Assembly: GCA_017935485.1 (NCBI GenBank) | Contig: JAGBHO010000048.1 | Coordinates: 1-39,234 of the forward strand | Source: Alphaproteobacteria bacterium | GTDB taxonomy: Bacteria; Pseudomonadota; Alphaproteobacteria; RF32; CAG-239 | Length of the DNA: 39,234 nt | Reading direction: 5' to 3' | Shown: piece after piece, positions 36,646 through 39,234 of the stretch | Numbering within the stretch: position 1 is the first letter of the stretch | Layout: each line of letters opens with the position of its first letter | Translations under genes and position numbers: made by a program | Notes under the pieces: model-generated | Databases searched by the model: none | Seen by the model: the letters and a program-made list of their open reading frames with translations, nothing else | Told to the model about the DNA's origin: nothing

Positions 36646-37389
36646 ATGAGAAACAGCGGCGAGAGTTGTGACAGGGCATGCAAGTTGGTGCCGGCACTGG
36701 TTATTGGTTTCGGGCTGATGCTGGGCGGTTTTTTCCCGGGGTATTATTACTATAAATCCAAGACCGACATGAATATCGTAACGGTCAAAGGCCTGGCAGA
36801 GATGGATGTGACGGCCGATTTGGCGGTTTGGGAGATTAAATTTACGGTTACCAGCGATAACCTGCAGACTGCGCAGAAGGAATTGAGCAGCCGTTATCAG
36901 ACGATTTATGAGTTTTTGCAAAAACAGGGGCTTAAGCCGGAAGAGGTTTCCGAAGGGCGGATTGATACGAATGACCTGATGACCAATCCCTATCGTGACC
37001 GAAACGTGATTTCCCGTTATATTCTGACGCAGACGGTTTTGGTTCGTTCCAATAATGTCGATTTGGTAAAGAAAGCGGTTAACGCAACCGGAGAGTTGGT
37101 GGCCAAAGGCGTCGTATTTGACAGTCAGTCTTACGGATCGCCGGTTTCTTATATCTTCACCAAATTGAATGATATAAAACCGCAAATGCTTGAAGAAGCC
37201 ACAAAAAATGCGCAGGCAGCGGCAGAGGAATTTGCCAAGAGTTCGCACAGCAAGGTTGGCAAAATCCGTCGGGCAAGTCAGGGCGTTTTTTCTATTTTGC
37301 CGCGTGAACAGACTGCCAATGCTCAGGAAATGACCCAGATAGAGAAAAAGGTTAGGGTTGTTTCTACAATCGAATACTATATTAATTAA
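36646..37389 (+). CDS. SIMPL-domain (DUF541) protein
   Basis: The 247-residue product has a single N-terminal membrane anchor (LVPALVIGFGLMLGGFF) followed by a periplasmic SIMPL domain: TVKGLAEMDVTADLAVWEIKF, LKPEEVSEGRIDTNDL, then YILTQTVLVRSNNVDLVKKA and the helix with EEATKNAQAAAEEFAKSS. Family members have been linked to stress response and oxidative stress in some bacteria, but the mechanism is unclear. AAGGAG precedes the ATG. The stop is immediately followed by the tandem hairpin array. Confidence 0.88.
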   Translation: MRNSGESCDRACKLVPALVIGFGLMLGGFFPGYYYYKSKTDMNIVTVKGLAEMDVTADLAVWEIKFTVTSDNLQTAQKELSSRYQTIYEFLQKQGLKPEEVSEGRIDTNDLMTNPYRDRNVISRYILTQTVLVRSNNVDLVKKAVNATGELVAKGVVFDSQSYGSPVSYIFTKLNDIKPQMLEEATKNAQAAAEEFAKSSHSKVGKIRRASQGVFSILPREQTANAQEMTQIEKKVRVVSTIEYYIN

Positions 37390-37392
37390 TGT

Positions 37393-37772
37393 GCTAAAGC
37401 GGCATCTTGCTTGTGATTTTTTCGCTCGTGTACCTCATTGTACACGTCGCTCGAAAATTACGGCGCAGCATACCGCTTTATCCCATTAATTGGGTTGTGG
37501 CTGCTAAAGCATCATCTTGCTTGTGATTTTTTCGCTCGTGTACCTCATTGTACACGTCGCTCGAAAATTACGGCGCAGTATACCGCTTTATCCCATTAAT
37601 TGGGTTGTGGTTGCTAAAGCGGCATCTTGCTTGTGATTTTTTCGTTTGTGTACCTCTTTGTACACGTCGCTCAAAAATTACGGCGCAGTATACCGCTTTA
37701 TCCCATTAATTGGGTTGTGGCAGCTAAAGCATCATCTTACTTGTGAGATTTTTTCGCTTTATTCGGGTTGTG
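37393..37772. repeat. 110-bp tandem repeat array of hairpins
   Basis: Three full units start at 37393, 37503 and 37613, exactly 110 bases apart, and a fourth at 37723 has lost its middle. Each full unit contains GTGTAC with GTACAC around a six-base loop. The ends (TAAAGCGG and CCGCTTTA in unit 1) can pair, so a whole unit is an imperfect long palindrome. A second small palindrome, CCCATTAATTGGG, ends each unit. Differences between units are few. There is no gene, no spacer variation and no known repeat family that I can name. Confidence 0.9.
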
Positions 37773-37797
37773 GCAGAGTTGAGGGTATGTTATTTAA

Positions 37798-37826
37798 AGA
37801 ACAGTCCGTAAAAAACGGACTGTTCT
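37798..37826 (-). terminator. Terminator-like hairpin after the cysteine-rich gene
   Basis: AGAACAGTCCGT and ACGGACTGTTCT form a perfect 12-bp stem. On the minus strand the stem ends in TTCTTTAAAT, a moderate T-tail. It lies 16 bases after the stop at 37843. Confidence 0.7.
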
Positions 37827-37842
37827 GAGTTAAAGCTGTTTT

Positions 37843-39234
37843 TTAAAAGCGGTTACTTTCTTTGCAAGTGCTGTAATCTCCCCAATAATCGGTAGGAAGA
37901 TGTCCGTCTGTTGTACAGAAATTATTGTTGCATCGATATTCACAATATCCTGTATAAGTACAACTGTATGACTTATAATTGCTTCCGTAATCGCTGTTAC
38001 AGGCGGCTATCGAATCATAATATTTTCCGCCGTTAAAAATGGCGTGCCCCCAGGTTGTTACTTCAATGCCGTTGTAAACGCCGGTTTCTTTGTTGTAACA
38101 TCCGTATCCTGTTTTGGTCATACCAACAGGTTTATCCAATATGCAAGTCATTCCATTTTTTTTGCATTGTTGCATGTGATAATCAGTGTTTGTATCTCTG
38201 TCCGGCCAAGGATCAAAAGGTTTGCAGATATAGTCTTGGTATTTTGCGTAAACTACCCACGGGTTTGATTTACAACAAGTTCGCGTACCACCACAGCCGT
38301 TTGAACAAGTTTCCGTTCCGTAAGAGCAGTTAGTCTGGTTAGCCAGCGGCGAGCAAGAGTTGCATGAAGTGCACTTGCTGCAGGAATTGTAAGAAGAACA
38401 TCCGTAAGAACAAGATTTGGAAGTTACGGAACAGTCAGTATTGTATTGACATTCGTAACAGCTTGTTCCGCATTCGGTAGAAGAAACCTTTGTTTTTACA
38501 TAAGTAGAGGAACAAGACACGGATTTCTGACCGGAACGGCAGGTATCGGAACAGGAATAACAGTTACCGCATTCGGAAGATCCGACATAAGAACCGGAAT
38601 ATGAGGTACTTCCGGAAGTACAGTCTTTACAGTAACGACAAGTTGACCCGCATTCGGTTGTTGTAGCATAAGAACCGCTGTAGTTCTTTGACCCTCGGGA
38701 ACATTCATCGGAACAACAGCGATAACAAGTATAGCCGCAAGTGTCGGTACCGGAAGAGCCGCGGGAAGCGTCGCAAGTAACTTTGTAATTGGAGGGACAA
38801 CCGGCCGAGGGCGAAGCGGTACAGCACTTGCCGTAGGAACTGTCCCACTGACAGCGGTTTGTAGTGGCATAAAGCCGTCCGGAAGAACATGAATTGACAT
38901 ATCCGGCTTCCCGACAAGCGCGCGGCCTGTCTACTTTACATTGTTTATAATAAGGCTTGCCGTTCGGACACTGTCCGTCAACAAACGAAGGCAGCGAACA
39001 GGTTTGAGTGTTATACCCGTTATCGGTACACCATTTAACCGGATCGCATTTAAGATAGTGATCATCGCGGGAGCAGGTACCAACTTTAGCTTGGTATTGC
39101 GGACACTCACCGGATAAATAATAGGTATAACCTTTCTTTTCGCAATATTCCGAATCTTCGTTGACATTCATGTTGATATCACCCTGAACAGTATCGGAAT
39201 CCTGACAGTCAGGCAGGAAGCAGACCCCTGCAAA
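37843..39234 (-). CDS. Cysteine-rich repeat protein (5' end outside the window)
   Basis: The frame stays open to the right edge (the bases after the internal ATG at 39171 read in frame as FAGVCFLPDCQDSD), so the gene starts beyond the window. The visible 463 residues have 56 Cys by count, about 12 percent. A loose repeat recurs in the middle, roughly C-x-S-G-S...S-G-S-Y...ECG-x-x-C-x-x-C, for example DECSRGSKNYSGSY, DCTSGSTSYSGSY and DTCRSGQKSVSCSS, then CGSTCRYC, CGNCYSC and CGTSCYEC. The C-terminus is a different domain with Trp, Tyr and more Cys (WGHAIFNGG, YTGYCEYRC). Such density suggests many disulfides in an exported protein, though the signal is not in view. No family is recognised. 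Confidence 0.85.
   Translation of the reverse strand, partial: FAGVCFLPDCQDSDTVQGDINMNVNEDSEYCEKKGYTYYLSGECPQYQAKVGTCSRDDHYLKCDPVKWCTDNGYNTQTCSLPSFVDGQCPNGKPYYKQCKVDRPRACREAGYVNSCSSGRLYATTNRCQWDSSYGKCCTASPSAGCPSNYKVTCDASRGSSGTDTCGYTCYRCCSDECSRGSKNYSGSYATTTECGSTCRYCKDCTSGSTSYSGSYVGSSECGNCYSCSDTCRSGQKSVSCSSTYVKTKVSSTECGTSCYECQYNTDCSVTSKSCSYGCSSYNSCSKCTSCNSCSPLANQTNCSYGTETCSNGCGGTRTCCKSNPWVVYAKYQDYICKPFDPWPDRDTNTDYHMQQCKKNGMTCILDKPVGMTKTGYGCYNKETGVYNGIEVTTWGHAIFNGGKYYDSIAACNSDYGSNYKSYSCTYTGYCEYRCNNNFCTTDGHLPTDYWGDYSTCKESNRF

Noticed and set aside
37393..37772. CRISPR array
   Set aside because: The units are 110 bp, nearly identical throughout with no variable spacers, and no cas genes are near.

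Overview
The window most likely comes from an anaerobic or microaerobic alphaproteobacterium of moderate GC. The alphaproteobacterial signs are a GcrA cell-cycle regulator (25447-25938), the gene order rpoZ - rsh - DUF2062 - acpS - lepB - rnc - era, a family-4-like uracil-DNA glycosylase of the type I associate with this class, and a GTCATT...AATGAC palindromic intergenic element. A single-chain pyruvate:ferredoxin oxidoreductase (nifJ) points to fermentative or anaerobic pyruvate metabolism. MotA and MotB show motility or a related ion-driven complex. An uncultured gut lineage would fit, but that is inference; no rRNA is present.

Layout. 1-71: start of a secreted protein on the minus strand. 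72-650: gene-free, with a palindromic element and a strongly purine-biased G-tract region. 651-4624: threonylcarbamoyl-AMP synthase, then a coupled pair (M17-N-domain-like protein plus M29 aminopeptidase) and a YdcF-like protein. 4674-6631: three unknown minus-strand genes, each followed by its own terminator. 6783-10343: nifJ, behind a promoter and a terminator-like leader hairpin. 10714-12924: an unknown lipoprotein and an HExxH-motif protein. 13029-13309: tRNA-Gly(CCC) and a partial duplicate of its 3' end 200 bp away. 13483-14658: a DNA methyltransferase-like protein and a histidine phosphatase. 14693-16216: two ORFs in the same frame separated by one TAA codon. 16322-22465: the housekeeping block (omega, stringent response, ACP activation, signal peptidase, RNase III, Era). 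22595-25284: a translationally coupled pair of secreted proteins, one with DUF4139. 25447-28075: gcrA, motA, motB and a membrane protein. 28231-32091: a soluble lytic transglycosylase with two upstream secreted paralogues, and the uracil-DNA glycosylase. 32238-37389: a TPR lipoprotein, a small membrane protein, an unknown protein, UDP-glucose dehydrogenase and a SIMPL-domain protein. 37393-37772: a 110-bp-period tandem array of hairpins. 37843-39234: a cysteine-rich repeat protein, cut by the window edge.

Most of the window is ordinary chromosomal backbone. The unusual parts are the cysteine-rich protein and its neighbouring repeat array, the in-frame stop at 15770-15772, the M17-like/M29 coupled pair, the leader hairpin before nifJ, the tRNA-Gly duplication, the HExxH protein, and the purine-rich G-tract region near the left edge. 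No CRISPR array, insertion sequence or complete mobile element was seen. All family names come from motif reading; no database search was possible.
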